Part shown: positions 16,251-25,421 of the stretch, piece by piece
How positions within the stretch are numbered: position 1 is the first letter of the stretch
Layout: the number at the start of each line of letters is the position of its first letter
Source of the DNA: Varibaculum cambriense
GTDB lineage: Bacteria; Actinomycetota; Actinomycetes; Actinomycetales; Actinomycetaceae
Length of the DNA: 41,985 nt
Assembly: GCF_022133705.1 (NCBI RefSeq)
Contig: NZ_JAKNHJ010000021.1
Span: forward strand, 1-41,985
Reading direction: 5' to 3'
The notes under the pieces: generated by a model
The model's database searches: none
Seen by the model: only the letters and a program-made list of their open reading frames with translations
Told to the model about the DNA's origin: nothing
Translations under genes and position numbers: made by a program

Positions 16251-18899
16251 TTAGGCGCGCAAAGTCGCCTTAAACTTCTTCGCAGTAGCCTTAATAATCC
16301 GGGTGCGCACCGCCTGAATTTCGCTAGCACTAAGCGTGCCTTCCCTGGAGCGAATCTTCACCGAGAACGCCAGTGACTTCTTGCCTTCTCCCAGCTGTTC
16401 GCCACTGAAAACATCGAAGAGACGTACTTCTTCCAGCAGGTCTCCCGCCTGTTTCTCAATCACTTGTTGTACGTCAGCCGCGGGAATATCTGCCTCCACT
16501 ACCAGCGCAATATCTTCTTTTGCGGGTGGGAAGGACGATACCGGCTTCACCTGCAAATCTTTCTTCGGCATCGCGGCCGTAAACTTCTCGAAGTCGATCT
16601 CGAAGCCGCAAGCAGATTCCGGTAAGCCAAAGTTGCGGCAAACCGCCGGGTGCAGCTGGCCGGCCAACCCAACGCAGGCACCCCGCACCACGATCCGGGC
16701 GCACCGCCCTGGATGGAAAGGCGCGACTGCCTCTGGCGAGTTCGGCTCCCCCATCATATTGTCGTTAGTTACCCGCTGACGTCCATCTTTGCCTTGCACG
16801 CGCATCGGTACCGCCAAAGTTTGCGCCACCGTCCGCACAAACTCCACTGCGTCCGCCCAATCATAGGAGCGGCCTGCACCCAGCGCGCCGGCTAGTTCCG
16901 CCTGTCCCACTAGCACCCCAGCAATATGTTCTGGCTGGTAAGGGACTCCTTTTTCGAGGGCGTGCTGCTGGTCAGGATCCGGTTTTTGCGCCACCCCGAA
17001 GGAACCGGTAAGTTCAGTTCCCATTCCTCGGGTCACTAAACCGGTCTCAAATATCGCGCACTGCTCATTACCACGCGCGATATTACGCTGGGCTACCCCC
17101 AGCAAAGTATCGAGCAGCGAGGTGCGCAGCAACGGTTGATCATCCGCCAGCGGATTCGCGACCCGCACCGCCTGGCGGCGCACATCCTTTTCTCCTAACA
17201 GTTCGCTATCAAACACGTCCTCGGAAATAAAGGGGTAAGAAAGCACCTGCACCAGGCCGCCTTGTGCGAGCGCCCGCCCCACGTCACGGCGAGCCCGCTG
17301 CTTGGGAGTGTATCCGCGGCCGGCAATCGGGCGCGGCCTGCGCGAAGGAATCGTGTCATAGCCGGCCAACCGAGCAATTTCTTCTACCAAATGCGCCGGT
17401 CCGGTCAAATCTGGGCGCCAAGAGGGCGGCTGGGCAATGACTTTGCCGTCCTCCACCCGTACTTCACATCCCACGTCTTTTAAGAGGCGGGTGATGGTTT
17501 CCTGATCATATTCCACCCCGGTCAGCCGTGCCGGTTCATGCAGCGGCATTACGATTTCCGGGAAAGGCTCGGTGTTATTGAGGTCGCTGACCCGCCCACT
17601 GTCGGTGCCCCCGCCATATTCCACCAAAATGTCCACTACCCGCTGGGCAGCTACCGGCGCCAGCTCGAAGTCCACGCCACGTTCAAAACGTTTAGAGGCT
17701 TCGGTGGGTAGTTTATGCCGCCGCGCAGTACGCGCAATCGAGGTAGGTTGGAAATGCGCCGCTTCTACCAGCACGTTCACCGTATCGGCGGTTACCTCGG
17801 TGGAGGCACCCCCCATTACTCCGGCCAGACCCAGCACGCGGGAGCCTTCCTGACCCTGCGGGGAGTCGGTGATCAGCAGATCTTCGAAATCTAAGGTGCG
17901 CTCTACCTCATCAAGGGTAGTTAGCTTTTCGCCGGCTTTAGCCCGGCGAACCACAATCGGTTCGCACACTTTTTCCAAGTCGTAGGCGTGCAGGGGTTGC
18001 CCCAAATCCAGCATCACATAATTGGTGGCATCGACTGCCAAAGAAATGGAACGCATGCCTGCCTGTTCTAGACGGCGCACCATCCAATCGGGAGTCGCCG
18101 CCTGGGCATCAATGCCGGTCACAATGCGGGTGACAAACCGATCACACCCAACATTGCCATTTACCGGAGCCTCATCTGCGACTTTAACCGCAAATCCGTC
18201 CTCAGTGACCGCCGGGACTGCCCCGGAAGGAAGGTTTTCCGCCAACCCCAGATCGGTAAACTTCGCGCCGGTGGAATGCGCGTATTCACGCCCCACCCCG
18301 CGCATTGCAAAACAGTAGCCGCGATCAGGGGTGATATTGATTTCTAGGGTTTCCTCCCCCAATCCCAGCAGTTCAATCACCGATTCTCCGGGAGCGGGCA
18401 GCTCCCCGGCCGCTGCCTTTTCCGGCAGCAACTGTTCCAGGACAATAATGCCATTGTGGTCATCACCAATCCCCAGCTCCCGCTGGGAACAAATCATTCC
18501 GTCAGAAACATGTCCATAGGTTTTACGGGCAGCAATCTGAAAATCACCCGGCAAAACAGCTCCCGGCAGCGACACCACCACTAAATCCCCAACTTTAAAG
18601 TTATGGGCGCCGCAAATAATTCCGCGACTGGGCAGTTCGGAGGGCTCTTTGCCTTCCCCGGGACGGTCATTAAACTCGCCTACATCTACTCGGCAATAGT
18701 TAATGACTTTCCCATTGGATTGTTCTTTGGCGTCCAGGGTCAAAACCCGCCCTGCCACCAGAGGACCGATTACTGCTGCGGGATGGATGGCTTCTTCTTC
18801 CAAACCTACTTTCACCAGGTCATATGAAAGCTGTTTGATGTCCGTGCCCGGCACTACCTCGACGTGATCTTTGAGCCAATCAAGCGCTACAAATGGCAT
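16251..18899 (-). CDS. pheT: Phenylalanyl-tRNA synthetase beta subunit
   Basis: The beta subunit of the alpha2-beta2 enzyme that charges tRNA-Phe. Domains appear in order: an N-terminal tRNA-binding EMAP-like domain (about 40-155, with GIICGAHNFKVGDLVVVSLPG), the B3/4 editing region (LPTEASKRFERGVD), B5 (EYDQETITRLLKDVGC and PPSWRPDL), the catalytic-like core, and a C-terminal anticodon-binding FDX-ACB domain (SSFPPAKEDIALVVE to the end). At 882 residues it is somewhat longer than usual. The ATG lies two bases after the pheS stop, with GGAAGGGG as binding site. The two form an operon. Confidence 0.97.
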   Translation of the reverse strand: MPFVALDWLKDHVEVVPGTDIKQLSYDLVKVGLEEEAIHPAAVIGPLVAGRVLTLDAKEQSNGKVINYCRVDVGEFNDRPGEGKEPSELPSRGIICGAHNFKVGDLVVVSLPGAVLPGDFQIAARKTYGHVSDGMICSQRELGIGDDHNGIIVLEQLLPEKAAAGELPAPGESVIELLGLGEETLEINITPDRGYCFAMRGVGREYAHSTGAKFTDLGLAENLPSGAVPAVTEDGFAVKVADEAPVNGNVGCDRFVTRIVTGIDAQAATPDWMVRRLEQAGMRSISLAVDATNYVMLDLGQPLHAYDLEKVCEPIVVRRAKAGEKLTTLDEVERTLDFEDLLITDSPQGQEGSRVLGLAGVMGGASTEVTADTVNVLVEAAHFQPTSIARTARRHKLPTEASKRFERGVDFELAPVAAQRVVDILVEYGGGTDSGRVSDLNNTEPFPEIVMPLHEPARLTGVEYDQETITRLLKDVGCEVRVEDGKVIAQPPSWRPDLTGPAHLVEEIARLAGYDTIPSRRPRPIAGRGYTPKQRARRDVGRALAQGGLVQVLSYPFISEDVFDSELLGEKDVRRQAVRVANPLADDQPLLRTSLLDTLLGVAQRNIARGNEQCAIFETGLVTRGMGTELTGSFGVAQKPDPDQQHALEKGVPYQPEHIAGVLVGQAELAGALGAGRSYDWADAVEFVRTVAQTLAVPMRVQGKDGRQRVTNDNMMGEPNSPEAVAPFHPGRCARIVVRGACVGLAGQLHPAVCRNFGLPESACGFEIDFEKFTAAMPKKDLQVKPVSSFPPAKEDIALVVEADIPAADVQQVIEKQAGDLLEEVRLFDVFSGEQLGEGKKSLAFSVKIRSREGTLSASEIQAVRTRIIKATAKKFKATLRA

Positions 18900-18901
18900 T
18901 G

Positions 18902-19987
18902 CTAGTTACCCCTTCCGGTAGTACCGAACTGTTTAGAAAATCGCACGTCGCCCTCGACAATATCGTGCATATCGGTGATTCCATGCCGCAGCATCAACGT
19001 GCGTTCAATGCCCATACCGAAGGCGAACCCTGAATACACATTAGGGTCAATCCCGCACGCTACCAGCACATTTGGGTTAACCATGCCGCAACCGCCCCAT
19101 TCGATCCAGCCCGGCCCGCCTTTCTTTTGCGGGAACCACAAGTCCATTTCCGCGCTGGGTTCAGTGAAGGGGAAAAACGAGGGGCGCAGCCGGGTTTTCG
19201 CTTCCATCCCGAACATGGATTGTGCGAAATGATCCAAGGTACCCTTCAGATCTGCCATAGTCAGACCTTTATCCACCGCCAGGCCTTCTACCTGGTGAAA
19301 TACCGGGGTGTGGGTGGCGTCTAGTTCATCGGCGCGGAAAACTTTCCCGGGGCAAGCGATATAGACCGGGACTCCTCGCGAAAGCATCACTCGCGCCTGT
19401 ACCGGCGAAGTGTGGGTACGCAACACCAAGTTGCCATCCCCGGGATTTTCTCCTCCCAAGGAACGCCCATCTACATATAGGGTGTCCTGTTCTTGCCGCG
19501 CCGGGTGATCCGGATCGATGTTGAGGGAATCAAAGTTGAACCATTCATGCTCGACCTGCGGGCCTTCCGCGATTTCCCAACCCATAGACACAAAAAAGTC
19601 GGAAATATCTTCCATCAAGGTTTCCAGGGGATGGCGCGCTCCCTGCGGATACCGGCTTGCCACTTGGGTTACGTCTAGCGCCTCCGCCGCCAGGGTTTGG
19701 GCTTCTTTTTCCTTTTCGAGGGCGCAGCGCCGCTGGTCATAAGCGGCGTGCAACTGTTTCTTGGCGCCGCCCAGATTCTTTCCCGCCTGGGCTTTGTCTT
19801 TCTTTTCGAGGTTGCGGATTTCCCGGTTAGCCAGGATGATCGGGGCGTTATCCCCCAGGTGCGCTCCCCGCGCCCTCTTTAATTCGTCTAGTGAGCCCGC
19901 CGCAGAGAAATCCGCTTTCGCGGCCTCAACTGCCCGAGCTATCCCCTCTTGATCTAACGGAGAAATAGGTGTGGTCGCCTCAGACAC
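18902..19987 (-). CDS. pheS: Phenylalanyl-tRNA synthetase alpha subunit
   Basis: The class II catalytic subunit (361 residues, normal length). An N-terminal helical coiled-coil region (about 1-110) precedes the aminoacylation domain, which shows motif 2 ([20 protein letters not shown]) and motif 3 ([18 protein letters not shown]). The start is GTG after AAAGGTGA. It is the first gene of the pheST pair. The upstream 195 bases are shared with the divergent LacI-like gene; I saw neither a T-box nor a Phe leader peptide there. Confidence 0.97.
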   Translation of the reverse strand: MSEATTPISPLDQEGIARAVEAAKADFSAAGSLDELKRARGAHLGDNAPIILANREIRNLEKKDKAQAGKNLGGAKKQLHAAYDQRRCALEKEKEAQTLAAEALDVTQVASRYPQGARHPLETLMEDISDFFVSMGWEIAEGPQVEHEWFNFDSLNIDPDHPARQEQDTLYVDGRSLGGENPGDGNLVLRTHTSPVQARVMLSRGVPVYIACPGKVFRADELDATHTPVFHQVEGLAVDKGLTMADLKGTLDHFAQSMFGMEAKTRLRPSFFPFTEPSAEMDLWFPQKKGGPGWIEWGGCGMVNPNVLVACGIDPNVYSGFAFGMGIERTLMLRHGITDMHDIVEGDVRFSKQFGTTGRGN

Positions 19988-20182
19988 TGGTTCACCTTTC
20001 TTAAATAATTCTTTCCCTTTTGTCTTACACTCTAGTTGCCGAGCAAATTCAGGGCTAATTTCCGCCCACTAAGCGAACCCCCTAGAGATTTCACGCCTTT
20101 TGGCACATTAAAAACCCAAGATTATCGGTATGAACGCCATTAATATGTAGAATGGAATCACACTTGTAATTGAGGAGGCATT

Positions 20183-21007
20183 TTGGCGACCCTGGCTGGA
20201 AAAACGAAAGTTGATCTCGTTGTGCCCTGCGTTGATATCGGCGCCATTAACTCTGCTTTGCTGCGCGACATGACGGTGCTGCTAGCCCAGGCCGGGGTTA
20301 GTGTAGTTTGCACCGTTCACCTCGAAGATCATCCGGAAAATCTGATTTCCACGATTAAGGAAACCGACGCGGCAGTTTTACCGCTCCTGCCTTTAGATCA
20401 GAACACTCTAAAGCAGCTAGAACAGTGTGGGGCTACGGTTCTTGACTCCTTAACGCAGGGCAAGGATCGGCAAAATCCAACCAGTTTAATGACCTTCCAA
20501 ATGGTGAAAATCCAGGTAGATGCCCTGGCATCCCGTAATCGGCGTAACTTGGCTTTCGTGCATTGGCGCGGAAAACATCCGGAAGAGGGCGCAACCGTTT
20601 ACTACTTCTTTGCACAAATGGCTTGCCAGGCGGCGGGACTTTCTGCCCCCACCCAACTGGTGCTTCCCCAAGATCCCGAGAACATTCCTTCCTATCTGTT
20701 GGGGGCGCTGCAAAAACATCCGAGCTTAGATGGGTTTTGCGCTATTGATGATATGGCCGCCATGGCGGTTGTTCATGGCCTGCGTGAATGCGGAAAGATG
20801 GTTCCCCAGGACGCTTCGGTAGTTGGGGGATTCGATTCGCCCTCGGGGCAGGTTTCCCGTCCTCCCCTAGCGTCGGTGGTGGTAGACACCCCGGCTTTGG
20901 CCTATCAAGAGTTAATACATATCGCACAGCGCGAGGGCGGCGATCTAGATTTAGGCAAAGCCCCCAGCGGTCAGATTTTGCAATACGTGGCTCGCGAGTC
21001 TGTCTAG
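20183..21007 (+). CDS. LacI-type periplasmic-binding-like protein lacking the HTH domain
   Basis: This 274-residue protein resembles the effector-binding half of LacI/GalR regulators: KVDLVVPCVDIGAINSALLRDM at the start, DGFCAIDDMAAMAVVHGLRECG, PQDASVVGGFDS, and LASVVVDTPALAYQELIHIA near the end. The roughly 55-residue helix-turn-helix that normally precedes this is absent. GAGGAGG lies immediately upstream of the TTG start, so the short form is the intended product. There is no signal peptide, so it is cytoplasmic and not a transporter binding protein. A ligand-binding sensor or a relic of a repressor are both possible. Confidence 0.75.
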   Translation: MATLAGKTKVDLVVPCVDIGAINSALLRDMTVLLAQAGVSVVCTVHLEDHPENLISTIKETDAAVLPLLPLDQNTLKQLEQCGATVLDSLTQGKDRQNPTSLMTFQMVKIQVDALASRNRRNLAFVHWRGKHPEEGATVYYFFAQMACQAAGLSAPTQLVLPQDPENIPSYLLGALQKHPSLDGFCAIDDMAAMAVVHGLRECGKMVPQDASVVGGFDSPSGQVSRPPLASVVVDTPALAYQELIHIAQREGGDLDLGKAPSGQILQYVARESV

Positions 21008-21165
21008 GGTTTTCACTGCTGTTATTTTTGTTTGCTACGGATGCAGTTTCACTAGCTTGGTCTGCATTTTCTGCGCGTCCTCTGCTATGCCTGCCTGCGC
21101 CCTCACCCCAGCTACCCCAACCACGGAATCCGATATTCGAAATCTGGAACATTTACCTGAACGCG

Positions 21166-21171
21166 TAGAAT
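21166..21171 (+). promoter_or_regulatory. Candidate -10 box for leaderless map transcript
   Basis: TAGAAT, six bases (AGCGGT), then the ATG of map; no Shine-Dalgarno sequence is present. The 170 bases between the LacI-like gene and this point hold nothing else recognisable. Confidence 0.5.
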
Positions 21172-21177
21172 AGCGGT

Positions 21178-22089
21178 ATGAATGAATATCCAGGACTTAG
21201 CCTTAAAGAACTTGCCGAACGTGCCCCGCTGGGGCATCAAGAAGCCGGACAGATTAGCCCCGAGCTTGAGGTACCTAAAAATATTGAACGCCCAGAATAC
21301 CTTTTCCATGACGGCCCCGAAAAGGTAACTGCTTCCGATACCAAATCCGCCGAAACGGTCGAAAAGATTCGCGCGGCCGGACAGATCGCTGCCGATGCCC
21401 TCGCCGCGGTAGGTAAAGCGATTGGACCCGGTATAACTACCGATGAACTCGATAAAATCGGTCACGAGTATATTGTTTCTCAGGGAGCCTACCCTTCTTG
21501 CCTAAACTATATGGGTTTCCCGAAATCCCTGTGCACCTCGGTAAATGAAGTTATTTGTCACGGGATCCCGGATGATAAACCGCTGCAGGAAGGCGATATT
21601 GTCAACGTGGATATCACCGCCTACAAGGACGGGGTACACGGAGATACCTGCGCCATGTTTAGCGTGGGTCAGGTAGATAAAGAATCTGAGCTGCTGGTAG
21701 AGCGCACTTATAACGCCATGATGCGCGGGATTAAAGCGGTGAAACCGGGACGCGAAATCAACATTATTGGGCGGGTAATCAGCGCCTACGCGAAGCGTTT
21801 CCGTTACGGAGTGGTACGCGATTTTACTGGGCACGGCGTGGGAGAGGCCTTCCATTCCGGTCTGATTGTCCCTCATTATGATTGCGCACCCTCCTATGAC
21901 ACCGTAATGGAGCCGGGAATGGTGTTCACTATCGAACCGATGCTCACTTTAGGTACAATCGAGTGGGAACAATGGAACAATGGCTGGACAGTAGTAACTA
22001 AGGATCGTTCCCGAACTGCCCAGTTTGAACACACCGTTGTGGTAACTGAATACGGCGCAGAAATACTGACTCTGCCTAGTAAGGAGTAA
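21178..22089 (+). CDS. map: Methionine aminopeptidase, type I
   Basis: Removes the initiator methionine from nascent proteins in the cytoplasm. All five metal ligands of the family are visible: Asp in IVNVDITAY, Asp in VHGDTCAMF, His in FTGHGVGEAF, Glu in FTIEPMLTLG and Glu in AQFEHTVVV; CHGIPDDKPLQEGD precedes the first. At 303 residues it has a roughly 45-residue N-terminal extension like the actinobacterial type Ic enzymes. The ATG at 21178 is supported by the TAGAAT box six bases upstream. ppgK follows after three bases. Confidence 0.96.
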   Translation: MNEYPGLSLKELAERAPLGHQEAGQISPELEVPKNIERPEYLFHDGPEKVTASDTKSAETVEKIRAAGQIAADALAAVGKAIGPGITTDELDKIGHEYIVSQGAYPSCLNYMGFPKSLCTSVNEVICHGIPDDKPLQEGDIVNVDITAYKDGVHGDTCAMFSVGQVDKESELLVERTYNAMMRGIKAVKPGREINIIGRVISAYAKRFRYGVVRDFTGHGVGEAFHSGLIVPHYDCAPSYDTVMEPGMVFTIEPMLTLGTIEWEQWNNGWTVVTKDRSRTAQFEHTVVVTEYGAEILTLPSKE

Positions 22090-22092
22090 CAA

Positions 22093-22842
22093 ATGGCTAT
22101 CGCATTTGGCATCGATATCGGCGGATCTGGAGTTAAAGGAGCGCCGGTCGATTTAGAGACCGGCGAGCTAACCCAGGAGCGTTTCCGGATAGAAACCCCC
22201 TACCCGGCAACCCCGCAAGCGGTATCAAAAACCTCGGCGGATGTCCTAGCTCATTTCGACCTTCCCGAGGACGTGCCGGTGGGGGTTTGTTTCCCGGCTC
22301 CCCTTCCGGGAGGGCTGGTTCCTTTCATCGCTAACCTGGATCAAGAATGGGTAGGTTGTGACGCAGCGGAAGTGTTCTCTAATGCGTTCGGGCGCCCAGT
22401 TACAGTTCTAAACGATGCTGATTCTGCCGGGGTGGCAGAGCAAGCATACGGCGTTTTCAAAGATCAACCTGGGGTTACTATTTTTACTACCTTAGGAACC
22501 GGGATTGGAACTGCCCTGTTTATTGACGGGGTGCTGGTGCCTAATACTGAACTCGGTCACATAGAAATTAATGGTCATGACGCAGAAACTCGAGCAGCTG
22601 CTTCGGTGCGTAAACGTGATGATTTGGGTTGGAAGAAATGGGCGAAGCGCCTGACCCGGTACTACCAGGAACTCGAGAAACTATTTAGTCCGGATTTGTT
22701 TGTAGTAGGTGGGGGCGTTTCTCGTAAACACGAGAAGTTCTTGCCGCTATTGGATATTAAAACTCCGATTGTTCCGGCGGAACTGCGTAACACCGCCGGG
22801 ATTGTAGGGGCAGCGGTTAGCGCCAGTAAAGCCGCTAAGTAA
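22093..22842 (+). CDS. ppgK: Polyphosphate glucokinase
   Basis: A ROK-family kinase that phosphorylates glucose with polyphosphate (or ATP), found mainly in actinobacteria. FGIDIGGSGVKGA is the N-terminal phosphate-binding motif, VTVLNDADSAGVAEQAYG contains the catalytic Asp, and TTLGTGIGTALFIDG the second phosphate loop; TELGHIEINGHDAE and LFVVGGGVSRKHEKF are typical of the PPGK group. At 249 residues the length is normal. The map stop is three bases upstream and AAGGAG overlaps it, so the genes are co-transcribed. The terminator at 22861-22909 follows. Confidence 0.95.
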   Translation: MAIAFGIDIGGSGVKGAPVDLETGELTQERFRIETPYPATPQAVSKTSADVLAHFDLPEDVPVGVCFPAPLPGGLVPFIANLDQEWVGCDAAEVFSNAFGRPVTVLNDADSAGVAEQAYGVFKDQPGVTIFTTLGTGIGTALFIDGVLVPNTELGHIEINGHDAETRAAASVRKRDDLGWKKWAKRLTRYYQELEKLFSPDLFVVGGGVSRKHEKFLPLLDIKTPIVPAELRNTAGIVGAAVSASKAAK

Positions 22843-22860
22843 AACCGTCGTACCTTAGGG

Positions 22861-22909
22861 CGCGCCGGCCTTACCAATTATTTTTAACTACTTGGGTAAG
22901 GCGGGCGCG
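22861..22909. terminator. Bidirectional terminator between convergent genes
   Basis: Fifteen-base arms (22861-22875 with 22895-22909) pair at 14 positions around a 19-base A/T-rich loop; CTTTTATT follows on the plus strand. Confidence 0.7.
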
Positions 22910-22920
22910 TCCTCTCGCTT

Positions 22921-23796
22921 TTATTGGGAGTTGCTCTCACTGGGGTCGGGCCGCTCGCTAGGCTGCTCGCTAGGCTGCTGACTTCCGGTGGGTTGTTCGG
23001 CTGGTGGGGTTGGATTTTCCGCAGTAGGCCGGGTGGTGCCAGTAGTCTTCGTAGGCGTTGGCTCTCGGCTGGTAGTTTGAGTTTGTGAAGGCTCGCTGGA
23101 GGTTGGCTCTGGCGTCTGGGGCTGGCTACGGGTAGTTTCCGGAGTTGAAGAACTGGTAGTAGCCCTTTGGGAAGTGGTGGTTTCTTGCTCTGCCGGTGGT
23201 AAGACTTGTCGAGAGGAAATCATTAGCGCCACTACGACTACCGCTCCCGTTAACAGCGCCACAATTGCAGTCACGATTCCCACTACTTTCAACAGGCGGC
23301 GTTTATCGGCGCGTTCTTCCTCGTATTCTTGCTCTTCACGTAGTTTTTCTGCGTCGACTTGCGGATCGTAGGCGGGAGGAACCCCTTGCGGATAAGAATC
23401 TACCTGCGGGGTGGCAGCAGCGGGATCAATCGGAGGCAGCTGGGTAGTAGCTGCTCCCGAATCCGGATAGGAATTCCCGGATCCGTCAAGTACCCGGGTA
23501 CCTGCCGCATGGGAAGGAACATAGCCGCTGCTGGTTGCGGCGGGAGCATTAGCTTTAGGAATCGCTTCCGTTTGAGCATTGGCGGCTAAGGCAGCGGCAT
23601 CAGGAACTGCCGAGGGCGCGCCTGCCGGCGGATTCGGTACCGAGATTTTTCTTTGCGCGCCGCTGTCAACATCAGGCTGAGCTACCTGCCGAGTGATCCG
23701 TCGATTAGTCTGACGTCCCCGAGGAACGTAGGCGTTTGCCATCGCTCCCCCCGGTAGGTACTCGGTAGGTTTATCGTCTGAGGCATCTTTGCTCAT
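22921..23796 (-). CDS. Single-pass membrane protein with Pro/Thr/Ser-rich exterior
   Basis: This 291-residue protein has a long hydrophilic N-terminal half rich in Ala and Pro, a charged helix (DAEKLREEQEYEEERADKRR, about 148-167), one membrane helix (about 169-193), and a C-terminal stretch of about 95 residues composed almost entirely of Thr, Ser, Pro, Glu and Gln. Basic residues before the helix place the N-terminus inside and the Thr/Pro-rich tail outside, where it may be glycosylated or span the wall. I recognise no family. The ATG follows GTGGGAGCACC. It converges with ppgK. Confidence 0.75.
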   Translation of the reverse strand: MSKDASDDKPTEYLPGGAMANAYVPRGRQTNRRITRQVAQPDVDSGAQRKISVPNPPAGAPSAVPDAAALAANAQTEAIPKANAPAATSSGYVPSHAAGTRVLDGSGNSYPDSGAATTQLPPIDPAAATPQVDSYPQGVPPAYDPQVDAEKLREEQEYEEERADKRRLLKVVGIVTAIVALLTGAVVVVALMISSRQVLPPAEQETTTSQRATTSSSTPETTRSQPQTPEPTSSEPSQTQTTSREPTPTKTTGTTRPTAENPTPPAEQPTGSQQPSEQPSERPDPSESNSQ

Positions 23797-23967
23797 GGTG
23801 CTCCCACTTTCTGTCGTTACTTCCAGTCTAAGGGGCTACCACCTCTAAAATCACACCTGCAGCAAATTTCAAGACTTTTCCCCGGATTTTTAGGACGTTC
23901 TTCGCACCTAACCCAGGTAGGCTAGTAGCTAAGTAATCGTTTATCACTAACATCAAAGGAGCTACAC

Positions 23968-25368
23968 GTGAGCGAAGAATATCGGATTGAACATGACACC
24001 ATGGGGGAAGTTCGGGTACCTAAGGACGCCCTCTACGCAGCCCAAACTCAAAGGGCGGTAGAAAATTTCCCGATTTCAGGTCGCACTCTTTCCAGCCACC
24101 ATATTGCAGCCCTCGGTCAAATCAAACGAGCCGCAGCAATTGCTAACGCCGAACTAGAGGTAATCGATACCGAAACCCGTGACGCCATTGTTAAAGGCGC
24201 CGAAGAGGTTATCGCTGGCAAACATGACGACCAGTTCCCGATCGATATTTTCCAAACCGGATCCGGCACCTCCTCGAATATGAACACCAACGAGGTCGTC
24301 GCTACCCTGGCAACCGGATTTAAGGGCAGCAAAGTTCACCCCAATGACCATGTGAACGCTTCCCAGTCTTCTAATGACGTGTTCCCCTCCTCCATTCATA
24401 TCGCCGCTTACGAGGCCGTAGAGCACGCCCTACTTCCGAAACTGGATCAGCTGGCTAACAGCCTAGAAAAGAAAGCTGACGAGTTTGCAAACATCGTCAA
24501 GGCGGGGCGCACCCACCTAATGGATGCCACCCCGATTATGCTGGGGCAAGAGTTCTCCGGTTATGCCGCGCAGGTACGCAAAGGCATTGACCGGGTAAAG
24601 GACGCGGAAAAGAACCTGGCAGAGCTACCCTTGGGCGGAACTGCCGTCGGTACCGGGATTAACACTCCCGAAGGTTTCTCCGAGCGAGTGATTGCCCTGA
24701 TCGCCGAGAATATGGATCTACCGTTCCGTCAGGCAGATAACCATTTCGAAGCCCAAGCCGCGCAAGACTCCCTAGTAGAAATGTCGGGGGCGCTGCGGGT
24801 AGTAGCAGTTTCCTTCGTGAAGATCGCCAACGATCTGCGCTGGGCATCTTCTGGGCCTCGTTGCGGACTCGGCGAAATCACCCTGCCAGATTTGCAGCCT
24901 GGCTCTTCGATTATGCCTGGCAAGATCAACCCGGTATTGCCGGAGGCCACCGTGCAGGTAGCTGCCCAGGTAATCGGTAACGATCAGACGATCGCTTTCG
25001 CGGGTGCCCAAGGCAACTTCGACCTGCTGGTGATGCTGCCGGTAATGGCAGTCGACCTGCTAGAGTCGATTAACTGCCTGGGAGCAGTCGCCGGTCTGCT
25101 GGCCGAGCGTTGCGTGGATGGCATCGTGGCTAATCCGGAGCGCTGCCTAGAATTGGCAGAATCCTCGGCTTCGATTGTTACTCCGCTGAACCGCTACATC
25201 GGCTATGAAAATGCCGCTAAGATCGCTAAACACGCGGTGAAAGAGAAGATGACGGTCAAGGAATCGGCTCTGGATCTGGGATTTGTTGAGCGCGGGGAAA
25301 TCAGTGAGGAAGATTTAGATAAAGCTCTAAATGTTGCCGATATGACTCACCCGAAAGCCAGCAAGTAA
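23968..25368 (+). CDS. fumC: Fumarate hydratase, class II
   Basis: Catalyses the reversible hydration of fumarate to malate in the TCA cycle; a homotetrameric iron-independent enzyme. Family motifs are complete: [14 protein letters not shown] (about 95-108), [27 protein letters not shown] (near 180, active-site His), and the lyase signature [12 protein letters not shown] (about 312-323) with the catalytic serine. At 466 residues the length is normal. AAAGGAG lies six bases before the GTG start, and a strong terminator follows. It is monocistronic. Confidence 0.97.
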   Translation: MSEEYRIEHDTMGEVRVPKDALYAAQTQRAVENFPISGRTLSSHHIAALGQIKRAAAIANAELEVIDTETRDAIVKGAEEVIAGKHDDQFPIDIFQTGSGTSSNMNTNEVVATLATGFKGSKVHPNDHVNASQSSNDVFPSSIHIAAYEAVEHALLPKLDQLANSLEKKADEFANIVKAGRTHLMDATPIMLGQEFSGYAAQVRKGIDRVKDAEKNLAELPLGGTAVGTGINTPEGFSERVIALIAENMDLPFRQADNHFEAQAAQDSLVEMSGALRVVAVSFVKIANDLRWASSGPRCGLGEITLPDLQPGSSIMPGKINPVLPEATVQVAAQVIGNDQTIAFAGAQGNFDLLVMLPVMAVDLLESINCLGAVAGLLAERCVDGIVANPERCLELAESSASIVTPLNRYIGYENAAKIAKHAVKEKMTVKESALDLGFVERGEISEEDLDKALNVADMTHPKASK

Positions 25369-25385
25369 TTAACTACTAACTAGGT

Positions 25386-25418
25386 CGCGCTTGCCAGTTG
25401 TTATCACTGGCAAGCGCG
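25386..25418. terminator. Terminator of fumC (convergent with xthA)
   Basis: CGCGCTTGCCAGT (25386-25398) pairs perfectly with ACTGGCAAGCGCG (25406-25418) and is followed by ATTTTATATTT on the plus strand. It lies four bases before the end of xthA and may serve both genes. Confidence 0.85.
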
Positions 25419-25421
25419 ATT

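Noticed and set aside
19988-20182. T-box or Phe leader peptide before pheS
   Set aside because: No T-box core, no run of Phe codons and no terminator stem were found.
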